This document shows positions 45,354-53,539 of a stretch of 64,000 bases of DNA, in pieces. Under the pieces are notes generated by a model. It saw only the letters and a program-made list of their open reading frames with translations, was not told where the DNA came from and made no database searches. How positions within the stretch are numbered: position 1 is the stretch's first letter; every line of letters starts with the position of its first letter. Location of the stretch: positions 2,294,001 through 2,358,000 of the forward strand of contig NZ_WSEL01000003.1 of NCBI RefSeq assembly GCF_009758015.1. The letters are read 5' to 3'. This DNA comes from Ramlibacter pinisoli. GTDB taxonomy: Bacteria; Pseudomonadota; Gammaproteobacteria; Burkholderiales; Burkholderiaceae_C. The position numbers were made by a program, and so were the translations under genes.

Positions 45354-46229
45354 ATGGAACAACACACATCCACGGATCCGAAGGCCGTCAACGCCGCCGG
45401 CGAACCGGCATCGAGGACGGCCGCGACGCCGTCCATCGTGCTGAACGTCAACGGCATCGAGGTCATCTACAACCACGTGATCCTGGTGCTCAAGGGCGTG
45501 TCGCTGCAGGTGCCCGAGGGCGGCATCGTGGCGCTGCTGGGCGGCAACGGCGCCGGCAAGACCACCACGCTGCGGGCGGTGTCCAACCTGCTGCGCGGTG
45601 AACGCGGCGAGGTGACCAAGGGCTCGATCGAGCTGCGCGGCGAGCGCATCGAGAACCTGTCGCCAGCCGAGCTGGTGCGGCGCGGCGTGGTGCAGGTGAT
45701 GGAGGGCCGGCACTGCTTCGCCCACCTGACCATCGAGGAGAACCTGCTCACCGGCGCCTACACGCGCTCCAGCAAGGCCGAGGTGCAGGCCGGGCTGGAG
45801 AAGGTCTATGCCTACTTCCCGCGCCTGAAGACGCGGCGCACCTCGCAGGCCGCCTACACCTCCGGCGGCGAGCAGCAGATGTGCGCCATCGGCCGCGCAC
45901 TGATGGCCAATCCCAGCATGGTGCTGCTCGACGAGCCGTCCATGGGCCTGGCGCCGCAGATCGTGCAGGAGGTGTTCGAGATCGTGAAGGACCTCAACGC
46001 CAAGGAAGGCGTCACCTTCCTGCTGGCCGAGCAGAACACCAACATGGCGCTGCAGTACGCCAGCTACGGCTACATCCTGGAGAGCGGCCGCATCGTCATG
46101 GACGGCCCGGCCGCCGAGCTGGCCAGCAACGAGGACGTCAAGGAGTTCTACCTCGGCATGGGCGGCGCGCAGCGCAAGAACTTTCGCGACGTCAAGAGCT
46201 ACAAGCGCCGCAAGCGCTGGCTGGCATGA
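45354..46229 (+). CDS. Branched-chain-type ABC transporter ATPase, LivF-like
   Basis: Second ATPase of the transporter, 291 residues from ATG 45354. The domain begins near residue 35 (VLNVNGIEVIYNHVILVLKGVSL), preceded by a Thr/Ala-rich extension not found in ordinary LivF. Walker A is GGNGAGKTTTLR, the signature region YTSGGEQQMCAIGRALM, Walker B VLLDEPSMGLAP, and H-loop position LLAEQNTNMAL has Gln as is normal for LivF. A basic C-terminal tail (RKNFRDVKSYKRRKRWLA) is also typical of the ligase-linked subtype. Its TGA overlaps the next ATG. Confidence 0.92.
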   Translation: MEQHTSTDPKAVNAAGEPASRTAATPSIVLNVNGIEVIYNHVILVLKGVSLQVPEGGIVALLGGNGAGKTTTLRAVSNLLRGERGEVTKGSIELRGERIENLSPAELVRRGVVQVMEGRHCFAHLTIEENLLTGAYTRSSKAEVQAGLEKVYAYFPRLKTRRTSQAAYTSGGEQQMCAIGRALMANPSMVLLDEPSMGLAPQIVQEVFEIVKDLNAKEGVTFLLAEQNTNMALQYASYGYILESGRIVMDGPAAELASNEDVKEFYLGMGGAQRKNFRDVKSYKRRKRWLA

Positions 46230-47500
46230 ACGCGCGCGCCCTCCCGCCGGTCGCCGGCGGCTTCTTCGACGCCCTGGAAACGCGCCCGCCGGCCGAGCGC
46301 GAGGCGGCGCAGTCGCAGGCGCTGGCGCGCCAGGTCGCGCATGCGCAGCGGGCGGCGCCGGCCTATGCCACGCTGCTGGCCGGCGTGGACGCCGGCACCG
46401 TCACCTCGCGCCAGGCGCTGGCGCGCCTGCCCGTCACGCGCAAGCACGAACTGCTGGAGCGGCAGCGGGCCGCGCGCGCCAGCGACCCGTTCGGCGGCTT
46501 CGCGGCCGCCGTGCGCGGGCCGGCGCTGCCGCGCGTGTTCGCCTCGCCCGGCCCGATCTACGAACCCGAGGGGGCCACGCGCGACTACTGGCGCACGGCC
46601 CGGGCGCTGTTCGCCGCCGGCCTGCGGTCCGGCGACCTGGTGCACAACGCCTTCAGCTACCACATGACGCCCGGCGCCTTCATCATGGAAGCGGGTGCGC
46701 ATGCCCTGGGCTGCAGCGTGTTCCCGGCGGGCATCGGCCAGACCGAGCAGCAGCTGCAGGCCATCGCCGACCTGCGGCCGGCCGGCTACGTCGGCACGCC
46801 GAGCTTCCTGCGCATCCTGCTCGAGAAGGCGCAGGAGAGCGGCAGCGACGTGTCCAGCCTGCGGCGCGCGCTCACCGGCGGCGAGGCCCTGCCGCCCAGC
46901 CTGCGCGACTGGTTCGCCGGCTGCGGCGTCGACGTCTACCAGAGCTACGCGACGGCCGACGTCGGCCTGATCGCCTACGAGACCAGCGCGCGCCAGGGAC
47001 TGGTGCTCGACGAGGGAGTCATCGTCGAGATCGTGCGGCCGGGCACCGGCGACCCGGTGCCCGAGGGCGAGGTCGGCGAGGTGGTGGTCACCACGCTGCA
47101 GCCCGAGTACCCCCTGCTGCGCTTCGGCACCGGCGACCTGTCGGCCCTGTTGCCGGGCCCCTGCCCCAGCGGCCGCACCAACACCCGCATCAAGGGCTGG
47201 ATGGGGCGGGCCGACCAGACCACCAAGGTCCGCGGCATGTTCGTGCACCCGGGCCAGGTGGCCGAGGTCATGCGCCGCTTCCCCGAGGCCGGCAAGGCCC
47301 GGCTGGTGGTCAGCGGCGAGATGGCCGACGATGTCATGACGCTGCGGGTCGAGGCGGCTGCACGCCCGGCGGGGCTGGCCGAGCGCATCGGCGAGGGGGT
47401 GCGCGAGGTCACCAAGCTGCGCGCATCCGTCGAGCTGGTCGAGCCGGGCAGCCTGCCCAACGACGGCAAGGTCATCGAGGACGCCCGCAGCTACCGGTGA
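46226..47500 (+). CDS. PaaK-like phenylacetate-CoA ligase family protein
   Basis: AMP-forming ligase of the phenylacetate-CoA ligase group, 424 residues. Key stretches: RVFASPGPIYEPEG in place of the usual Thr/Ser-Gly-rich P-loop, SYHMTPGAFIMEAGAHALGCSVFPAGIGQTEQQL, YVGTPSFLRILLEKA, RRALTGGEALPPSLRDWF, YQSYATADVGLIAYE and the hinge RFGTGDLSALLPG with GRADQTTKVRGMFVHPGQV. The altered P-loop is a feature of this subgroup. It is the second acid-activating enzyme in the cluster, coupled to livF by an ATGA overlap, and indicates an aromatic carboxylate substrate. Confidence 0.85.
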   Translation: MNARALPPVAGGFFDALETRPPAEREAAQSQALARQVAHAQRAAPAYATLLAGVDAGTVTSRQALARLPVTRKHELLERQRAARASDPFGGFAAAVRGPALPRVFASPGPIYEPEGATRDYWRTARALFAAGLRSGDLVHNAFSYHMTPGAFIMEAGAHALGCSVFPAGIGQTEQQLQAIADLRPAGYVGTPSFLRILLEKAQESGSDVSSLRRALTGGEALPPSLRDWFAGCGVDVYQSYATADVGLIAYETSARQGLVLDEGVIVEIVRPGTGDPVPEGEVGEVVVTTLQPEYPLLRFGTGDLSALLPGPCPSGRTNTRIKGWMGRADQTTKVRGMFVHPGQVAEVMRRFPEAGKARLVVSGEMADDVMTLRVEAAARPAGLAERIGEGVREVTKLRASVELVEPGSLPNDGKVIEDARSYR

Positions 47501-47590
47501 GCAGGGGCAACTTTCGCGCTACGTAATTTCCGCGATGCGGCGTTCGCGCGGGCGGCCCTAGGATCGATCCCATTTCCATAGGAGTCCTCC

Positions 47591-48580
47591 ATGAACAACA
47601 AGCTCAAGATCGTGGCCGCGGCCGCCCTGTCGGTGGCCGCGCTCGGCGCCCAGGCCCAGGCGGCCTTCCCCGGTGGCAAGCCCATCACGATCATGGTGCC
47701 GTTCGCGGCCGGCGGCCCCACCGACCGCGTGGCCCGGGACTTGGCCGAGGCCCTGCGCAAGCCGCTCGGCGGCGCCACGGTGCTGGTGGACAACGCCGCC
47801 GGCGCCGGCGGCTCGATCGGCGCCAACAAGGTCGCCAAGGCACCCGCCGACGGCTACATGCTGCTGGTGCACCACATCGGCATGGCCACCATGCCCACGC
47901 TCGTGCGCAACATCCCGTTCAAGGTCGAGAGCGACTTCGAGTACCTGGGCATGATCAACGACGTGCCCATGACGCTGATCGGCAAGCCCGCGCTGACGGC
48001 CACCAGCTACAAGGAACTCACGAGCTGGATCGGCCAGAACAAGGGCAAGATCAACCTGGGCAACGCCGGCGTGGGCTCGGCCTCGCACCTGTGCGGCCTG
48101 CTGTTCCAGAACGCCATCAAGACCGACATGACGCCGGTGCCGTACAAGGGCACCGCGCCGGCCATGACCGACCTGATCGGCGGGCAGATCGACCTGATGT
48201 GCGACCAGACCACCAACACCACCTCGCAGATCGAGGGCAAGAAGGTCAAGGCCTTCGCGGTCACCACCTCCAAGCGCCTCGCCACGCCGGCGCTGAAGGA
48301 CCTGCCCACGCTGCAGGAGTCCGGCCTGAAGGACTTCGAAGTGACGATCTGGCACGGCCTGTACGCGCCCAAGGGCACGCCGGCCGACATCCAGAAGAAG
48401 CTCAACGACGCACTGAAGGTGGCCCTGAAGGACCCCGAGTTCATCAAGAAGCAGGAAGGCCTGGGCGCCGTGGTCGTCACCGACAAGCGCACCGATCCGG
48501 CCGAGCACAAGAAGTTCGTCGCCGCCGAGATCGCCAAGTGGAGCCCGATCATCAAGGCCGCCGGCGTCTACGCCGACTGA
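47591..48580 (+). CDS. Bug/TctC-type substrate-binding protein 3
   Basis: Periplasmic receptor, 329 residues, signal peptide [24 protein letters not shown], with TAGGAG 7 nt upstream. It carries [50 protein letters not shown] and [27 protein letters not shown]. Two Cys residues (LCGLLF and LMCDQ) could form a disulfide. It is followed by a terminator and a further receptor; no transporter membrane genes are adjacent. Confidence 0.92.
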   Translation: MNNKLKIVAAAALSVAALGAQAQAAFPGGKPITIMVPFAAGGPTDRVARDLAEALRKPLGGATVLVDNAAGAGGSIGANKVAKAPADGYMLLVHHIGMATMPTLVRNIPFKVESDFEYLGMINDVPMTLIGKPALTATSYKELTSWIGQNKGKINLGNAGVGSASHLCGLLFQNAIKTDMTPVPYKGTAPAMTDLIGGQIDLMCDQTTNTTSQIEGKKVKAFAVTTSKRLATPALKDLPTLQESGLKDFEVTIWHGLYAPKGTPADIQKKLNDALKVALKDPEFIKKQEGLGAVVVTDKRTDPAEHKKFVAAEIAKWSPIIKAAGVYAD

Positions 48581-48602
48581 TGGCCGCTTGCCATCGCGCC
48601 GG

Positions 48603-48627
48603 GGCCGCCTTCGGGCGGCCTTTTGCT
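48603..48627 (+). terminator. Intrinsic terminator between receptor genes 3 and 4
   Basis: GGCCGCC / GGCGGCC stem closed by a TTCG tetraloop (48603-48620), followed by TTTTGCTT. It lies 23 bp after receptor gene 3, so the two Bug genes are probably separate transcripts or differ in level. Confidence 0.8.
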
Positions 48628-48653
48628 TGCCCGACCCGAACCCAGGAGACCCG

Positions 48654-49655
48654 ATGACCACCTCCCCCCACCTGCCCCGCCGCGCCGTGCTGGCCCTGGC
48701 CGCCGGCGCCGCCCTCGGCGCGCCCGCCCTGGCCCAGTCGGGCTACCCGAACAAACCGGTGCGCCTGGTCGTGCCGTTCGCCCCCGGCGGCACCACCGAC
48801 ATCCTGGCCCGCGCCACGGCGCAGGAACTGAGCAAGGCCCTGGGCCAGCAGTTCGTGGTCGACAACCGCGCCGGCGCCGGCGGCAACATCGGCGCCGACA
48901 TCGTGTCCAAGGCCGCGCCGGACGGCTACACGCTGCTGATGGGAACGGTGGGCACGCAGAGCATCAACAAGTGGCTGTATGCCCGCATGCCGTTCGACCC
49001 GCAGAAGGATTTCACGCCCATCACCATGGTGGCCGCGGTGCCCAACGTGATGGTGGTGCCGGCCCAGAAGGCGGCCGCGAACAACATCCACACGGTGGCC
49101 GACTTCATCAAGTACGCCAAGGCCAACCCCGGCAAGCTGAACATGGCCTCGAGCGGCAACGGCACCTCGATCCACCTGGCCGGCGAGCTGTTCAAGGCCA
49201 TGACCGGGACCTACATGACCCACTTTCCGTTCACCGGCTCGGGCCCCGCGCTCCTGAGCCTGGTGAGCGGCGACATGGACGTGATGTTCGACAACCTGCC
49301 CTCGTCGATGCAACTGATCAAGTCGGGCCGGATCAAGGCGCTGGCCGTCACCAGTTCGCAGCCGTCGGCCGCACTGCCCGGCGTGCCGACCGTGGAACAG
49401 GCCGGCAACCTCAAGGGCTACGAGGCCAGCTCCTGGTTCGGCCTGCTCGGCCCGGCCGGCCTGTCGCCCGACATCGCCAACCGCATCCACCAGGAGGTGG
49501 CCAAGGCGCTCGCCACGCCCGAGATGAAGGAGAAGCTGCTGGCGCAGGGCGCGATCCCGAGCGGCAGCAGCCCGCAGCAGTTCGCGGCCCACATCGACGC
49601 CGAGCTGAAGAAGTGGCAGCCGGTGGTGAAGAACTCGGGCGCCAAGGTCGACTGA
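48654..49655 (+). CDS. Bug/TctC-type substrate-binding protein 4
   Basis: Periplasmic receptor, 333 residues from ATG 48654 (CAGGAG 7 nt upstream). Its export signal [21 protein letters not shown] begins with twin arginine-like HLPRRAV but lacks the full Tat consensus. Family motifs: [47 protein letters not shown] and [19 protein letters not shown]. It converges on the M20 peptidase gene. Confidence 0.92.
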   Translation: MTTSPHLPRRAVLALAAGAALGAPALAQSGYPNKPVRLVVPFAPGGTTDILARATAQELSKALGQQFVVDNRAGAGGNIGADIVSKAAPDGYTLLMGTVGTQSINKWLYARMPFDPQKDFTPITMVAAVPNVMVVPAQKAAANNIHTVADFIKYAKANPGKLNMASSGNGTSIHLAGELFKAMTGTYMTHFPFTGSGPALLSLVSGDMDVMFDNLPSSMQLIKSGRIKALAVTSSQPSAALPGVPTVEQAGNLKGYEASSWFGLLGPAGLSPDIANRIHQEVAKALATPEMKEKLLAQGAIPSGSSPQQFAAHIDAELKKWQPVVKNSGAKVD

Positions 49656-49665
49656 ACGGGTCGCC

Positions 49666-51267
49666 TCAGCGGCGCGACAGGGCGCGGATCAGCTCCGCCA
49701 CCAGCGCCAGCCGCCGCGGGATGCGGTCGACCAGCACGTACTCCTCGTCGGCCGAGTGGTAGTTGCCGCCCGGCAGGCCCAGGCCTTCGATCACCGGCTT
49801 GCCCGACTGCCCGGCCCAGGCCGCGTCGGTGCCGCCGTAGCTGCGCGCCAGCAGCCCGAGCTGGCCGCCCAGCGCGTGGTCGATCTGCTGCGCCACCTCG
49901 GCCAGCCGCCGCCCCTCCTCGCTGGCGTTGTAGGCCGGGCGCGCCAGCCCGTCCTGCAGCGTGACCGTCGACGACGGGTGCCGCTTCTGCTCGACGCGCT
50001 GGCGCATGGCCTGTACCAGCTGCTGGTAGGCCTCGGCATGCGGCACCCGCACGTCGGCGGACACGCGGGTGTCCACCGGCCCCGGGCGCTCGGCCAGGCC
50101 GGGGGCCGCAATCCCCTCCACCCGCGCGCCGGCCAGCGCGGCCTGGCGGCCGGCGACCAGCAAGGCATCCAGCACCGGCTGCGCGGGCGCGCCACGCGGC
50201 AGCGCCACCTCGATGACGACCTGGCCGCGCTCGGGAATGATGTTGGACACCTGGCCGCCGGTGGCGCTGCGCGCGTGCACCCGCACCCCGGGGTGGCGCG
50301 CCGCCTCCTCCAGCACCCGGCGCACCAGCGTGGCCGCCTCCACCACCGCGTTGATGCCGGCGTCCGGGGCGCCGCCGGCGTGCGAGGGCCGGCCCCGCAC
50401 CTGGAACGTGAGCGTGGCCAGCTGCCAGTCGGCGGCCGGCAGGCGCTGCAGCACGGGCGCCTCCTCGGCTCGCAACACGGTCCAGTTCAAGCGCGTCTCG
50501 GGCACGCTGCGGAAGGCGTCGCGGCTGCGCAGGACGAGGTCGGCCACCTCTTCCACCGCCTGCCCGTCGCCGGCGCCGACGGCGCTGCCCGAGCGCACCC
50601 GCGCCGACAGGAAACCGACGCCCGAGGTGGCCAGGACGATGCGCTCCGGCAGGCCGGTGGGCTCGCCGCTCAGCACCACGTCGTGCGCCAGCGCCTGGGA
50701 CCGGATCAGGTCGCGCGAGCCGCGCGAGCCGCGCTCCTCGTCGCTGTTGAACAGCAGGGTGACGCGCCCGTAGTCGCGGAAGCCGCGTGCCTGCAGCAGC
50801 TTCATCGCGTGCAGGAAGACCGCGATGCCGCCCTTGTCGTCGGCAATGCCCGCCGCGATGGCGCGCCGGCCCTCGACGCGCAGCGGCCGCGCGGCCGCCG
50901 TGCCGGCCGGATAGACGGTGTCCATGTGGGCGATGAGCAGCAGCCGGCGCTGGCCGTTGCCCTGGAAGGTGACGAGCAGGTTGGGGCCGGTCACGCCGGC
51001 CGCCGGCGCGACCCGCGCGACCTCGGCGCCCAGGCCGCGCGCCAGCCGCTCGATGGTGTCGGCGACGGCCGCGAGGCCGGCCGCCTGGCCGGTGCCGGAA
51101 TCGACCGCCGTGAGCTGGCGCAGCGTGTCCAGCAGGGCCGGGACTTCCTTCTCGGCCAGCGGTGCCAGCCCGGGGTCGAGCGCGACCGGCTGGCCGGCGG
51201 CGCCGGCGCACGCCAGCGACAGGGTGAGGGGCGCGAGCGCGCGCGCCAGCAGGCGGATCGTGGGCAT
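49666..51267 (-). CDS. Exported M20-family zinc peptidase (glutamate carboxypeptidase-like)
   Basis: Secreted or periplasmic dizinc aminoacylase/carboxypeptidase, 533 residues with signal peptide (ALAPLTLSLACAGAAGQ). Metal ligands follow the M20 pattern: LIAHMDTVYP (His, then Asp), GIADDKGGIAV (bridging Asp), NSDEERGSRGS (catalytic Glu, then Glu), LSGEPTG and the distal His in GGNYHSADEEYV. The dimerisation-domain motif GRPSHAGGAPDAGINAV is present. It is longer than CPG2 (about 415 residues) because of inserts near VRSGSAVGAGDGQA and within the C-terminal half. It may feed released acids to the neighbouring uptake systems. Confidence 0.88.
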   Translation of the reverse strand: MPTIRLLARALAPLTLSLACAGAAGQPVALDPGLAPLAEKEVPALLDTLRQLTAVDSGTGQAAGLAAVADTIERLARGLGAEVARVAPAAGVTGPNLLVTFQGNGQRRLLLIAHMDTVYPAGTAAARPLRVEGRRAIAAGIADDKGGIAVFLHAMKLLQARGFRDYGRVTLLFNSDEERGSRGSRDLIRSQALAHDVVLSGEPTGLPERIVLATSGVGFLSARVRSGSAVGAGDGQAVEEVADLVLRSRDAFRSVPETRLNWTVLRAEEAPVLQRLPAADWQLATLTFQVRGRPSHAGGAPDAGINAVVEAATLVRRVLEEAARHPGVRVHARSATGGQVSNIIPERGQVVIEVALPRGAPAQPVLDALLVAGRQAALAGARVEGIAAPGLAERPGPVDTRVSADVRVPHAEAYQQLVQAMRQRVEQKRHPSSTVTLQDGLARPAYNASEEGRRLAEVAQQIDHALGGQLGLLARSYGGTDAAWAGQSGKPVIEGLGLPGGNYHSADEEYVLVDRIPRRLALVAELIRALSRR

Positions 51268-51338
51268 GGCACTCCTTGGCGCCCGGAGCGTGCCATGCGG
51301 CGCCTGCGCCGCGGCTCGGGACTAGCCCGCGGTGGGCC

Positions 51339-51662
51339 TCACACGCCCCAGACGATCTCCTTGCCGGCGGCCTGGCAGCGGCGCAACATGTCGAGGAAGG
51401 GCACGGCGCGCTGGCGCAGCGAGACGTCGTGGAACGTGGGCGGGACCTGGCCGTTGGCCTTGGCCTCGTCGATCGCCGCCTGCTGGTCGGCTTCCTCCTG
51501 CACGATCGCCTGCTCCAGCGCGGCCACCGCCGCCGGCATCTGGTCCGGCTCGATGATGCCCTGCGGCCCAGGATCCTTGCCGATGATCTCCAGCACCCGG
51601 CGGCCGTTGGGCTCCAGCATGATCAGGTCGCCGGCCGCCTTGCTTTTGAACTTGTAGAGCAT
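51339..51662 (-). CDS. DUF1840 domain protein
   Basis: A small 107-residue protein that begins MLYKFKSKAAGDLIMLEPNGRRVLEIIGKD, the characteristic DUF1840 opening, followed by helices (MPAAVAALEQAIVQEEADQQ) and a C-terminal LRQRAVPFLDMLRRCQAAGKEIVWGV. Found across Burkholderiales; function unknown. Its ATG overlaps the stop of the upstream CFA synthase by one base, so the two are made together. Confidence 0.88.
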   Translation of the reverse strand: MLYKFKSKAAGDLIMLEPNGRRVLEIIGKDPGPQGIIEPDQMPAAVAALEQAIVQEEADQQAAIDEAKANGQVPPTFHDVSLRQRAVPFLDMLRRCQAAGKEIVWGV

Positions 51663-52924
51663 CAGGAGTAGATGTACGAGCGGTTGAACGGGTACATCGA
51701 TTGTGCGCCCTTCAGGCTGCCCGTTTCCGGCCTGCCGTCCGGCCGCGTGGCCAGGATCTGGTGCAGGCCGATCCAGCCCTGCTCGAAGCACATCGCGCTG
51801 CCCGAAAGGTACAGCCGGTAGGCGCGCAGCACCTTGCCGGCGTCGCCGGCCCGGCCCGTGGTCTCGAGCACGCGCTGCGCCTCGTCGAGTTGCGACTCGA
51901 GCGCGTCCGACCAGGCCCACAGGGTGCGTGCGTAGTGCGGGCGCAGGTTCTCGGTGTCGACCATCTCCAGCCCGGCCAGCGCGGCCTCGCGCAGCACCTG
52001 GCTGACGTGCAGCAGCTCGCCGCCGGGGAAGATGTACTTGTCGATGAAGTCGCCCATGCCGGCCCCGAGCTGGCTGGTGCCGACGCCGCCGGCGGTGATG
52101 CCGTGGTTCATGACCAGCCCGCCCGGCTTGAGCAGGCGCACGATCTTGCCGAAGTAGACCGGCATGTTGACCAGCCCGACATGCTCGAACATGCCCACCG
52201 AGGCGATCTTGTCGTAGCCCTGCGCCTCGTCGAGGTCGCGGTAGTCGCGCAGTTCCACGCGCACCCGCGCCTGCAGCCGGCGCTCCTCGATCAGGCGCTG
52301 CACGTGCGCATGCTGGTTGCGCGACAGCGTGATGCCGGTGGCGTCGACCCCGTAGTGCTCGGCCGCCCACAGCAACAGGCCGCCCCAGCCGGCCCCGATG
52401 TCGAGGAAGCGCTCGCCGGGCCGCAGCATCAGCTTGCGGCAGATGTGGTCGAGTTTGGCTTCCTGCGCCTGCGCCAGCGACATGCCGGTGTCGCGGTAAT
52501 AGGCGCAGGAGTAGACCCGGCGCGGGTCCAGCCACAAGGCGTAAAAATCGTCCGAGACGTCGTAGTGGAACTGGATCTGCTGCGCGTCGCGTTGCGGCGA
52601 GTGGGACGTGATCGAGCGGGCCCGCCGGATCACCTGCGTCCACCAGCCGGTGTCGCTGCCCACCGGGCTGCCGGGCAGCAGGGCGCTGGCCGCCGCCATC
52701 AGGTCGCGCATGCGGCCTTCGACGGCGATGCGGCCCTCGACGATGTCCTCCGCCATGTGCCCGATCTGGCCGGCCGCCATGACGGCCAGGGCCGACCAGT
52801 CGCGGAACGTCAGCACCACGCTCGGGTGCCCCTTGCCCGCGTGCCGGCCGCTGGGCAATGTCACGGCCACAGGCACCGGCAGCTGCTCGAGCTGCCCCTC
52901 GATCCGTCTGACCAATGTGTCCAT
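51662..52924 (-). CDS. cfa: Cyclopropane-fatty-acyl-phospholipid synthase family methyltransferase
   Basis: S-adenosylmethionine-dependent enzyme that adds a methylene bridge to unsaturated phospholipid acyl chains. It is 420 residues from ATG 52922-52924. The motifs are QIQFHYDVSDDFYALWLDPRRVYSCAYY (active site, bicarbonate region), RFLDIGAGWGGLLLWAAEHYG (SAM motif I), GITLSRNQHAHVQ, and KIASVGMFEHVG with the catalytic Glu. The N-terminal part (TLPSGRHAGKGHPSVVLTFRDW) is the lipid-recognition domain. It is divergent from the MarR gene. The family also contains tuberculostearic-type methyltransferases, so the exact product is not certain. Confidence 0.88.
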   Translation of the reverse strand: MDTLVRRIEGQLEQLPVPVAVTLPSGRHAGKGHPSVVLTFRDWSALAVMAAGQIGHMAEDIVEGRIAVEGRMRDLMAAASALLPGSPVGSDTGWWTQVIRRARSITSHSPQRDAQQIQFHYDVSDDFYALWLDPRRVYSCAYYRDTGMSLAQAQEAKLDHICRKLMLRPGERFLDIGAGWGGLLLWAAEHYGVDATGITLSRNQHAHVQRLIEERRLQARVRVELRDYRDLDEAQGYDKIASVGMFEHVGLVNMPVYFGKIVRLLKPGGLVMNHGITAGGVGTSQLGAGMGDFIDKYIFPGGELLHVSQVLREAALAGLEMVDTENLRPHYARTLWAWSDALESQLDEAQRVLETTGRAGDAGKVLRAYRLYLSGSAMCFEQGWIGLHQILATRPDGRPETGSLKGAQSMYPFNRSYIYS

Positions 52925-52995
52925 GCACAAATTCTTGCGAAGTCGCCGAGAGCCCGTCAACAGCCGAGTTTGTAGGACGAGGCCGCGTTCCGCGG

Positions 52996-53039
52996 TTGAC
53001 ACTGATTTGTTGAGGCTTAAACTATTTAGGTCTTGAACT
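52996..53039 (+). promoter_or_regulatory. Candidate promoter and direct repeats before the MarR gene
   Basis: TTGACA (52996-53001), a 16-bp spacer and TAAACT (53018-53023). Direct repeats CTTAAACT (53016-53023) and CTTGAACT (53032-53039) are 16 bp apart and cover the -10 and start region, so they could be the site of the MarR protein encoded just downstream. Confidence 0.45.
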
Positions 53040-53052
53040 CCCGGGCCCCGCC

Positions 53053-53526
53053 ATGGACATGGAAGCGCGCGCGCACAGCGAGCACCCCGACGCGCTGCGG
53101 TTGTGGCTGCGGCTGCTGACCTGCACGCAGCTGGTGGAAAAGCAGGTGCGCAGCCAGCTGCGCGCACGCTTCGCCACCACGCTGCCGCGGTTCGACCTGA
53201 TGGCCCAGCTGGAGCGTGCGCCGGATGGGCTGAAGATGAACGAGCTGTCGCGCCGCATGATGGTCACCGGCGGCAACGTCACCGGCATCACCGATCAGCT
53301 GGCGACCGAGGGCCTGGTCGACCGCATCGACGTCGAGGGCGATCGCCGCGCCTACCGGGTGCGCCTGACCCCGCGTGGTCGCAAGCTCTTCCACGACATG
53401 GCGCGCGAGCACGAGGCCTGGATCGTCGAGGCCTTCGCCGGCCTGTCCGACAAGGACATCGCCGTCCTGCACCGGCTGCTGGGCAAGGTGAAGGCCCACG
53501 CGCTCGGCCAGCAGCAGCCCGCCTGA
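53053..53526 (+). CDS. MarR-family transcriptional regulator
   Basis: A 157-residue repressor with a winged helix (LKMNELSRRMMVTGGNVTGITDQLATEGLVDRIDVEGDRRAYRVRLTPRG) and flanking dimerisation helices. A second ATG at 53059 is possible. It lies 13 bp upstream of an aryl-CoA ligase gene and its likely role is to control that gene; relatives such as CouR and BadR respond to aryl-CoA products, which would make the ligase product the inducer. That is inference from family and position. Confidence 0.88.
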   Translation: MDMEARAHSEHPDALRLWLRLLTCTQLVEKQVRSQLRARFATTLPRFDLMAQLERAPDGLKMNELSRRMMVTGGNVTGITDQLATEGLVDRIDVEGDRRAYRVRLTPRGRKLFHDMAREHEAWIVEAFAGLSDKDIAVLHRLLGKVKAHALGQQQPA

Positions 53527-53539
53527 GGGGGACCGCGCC

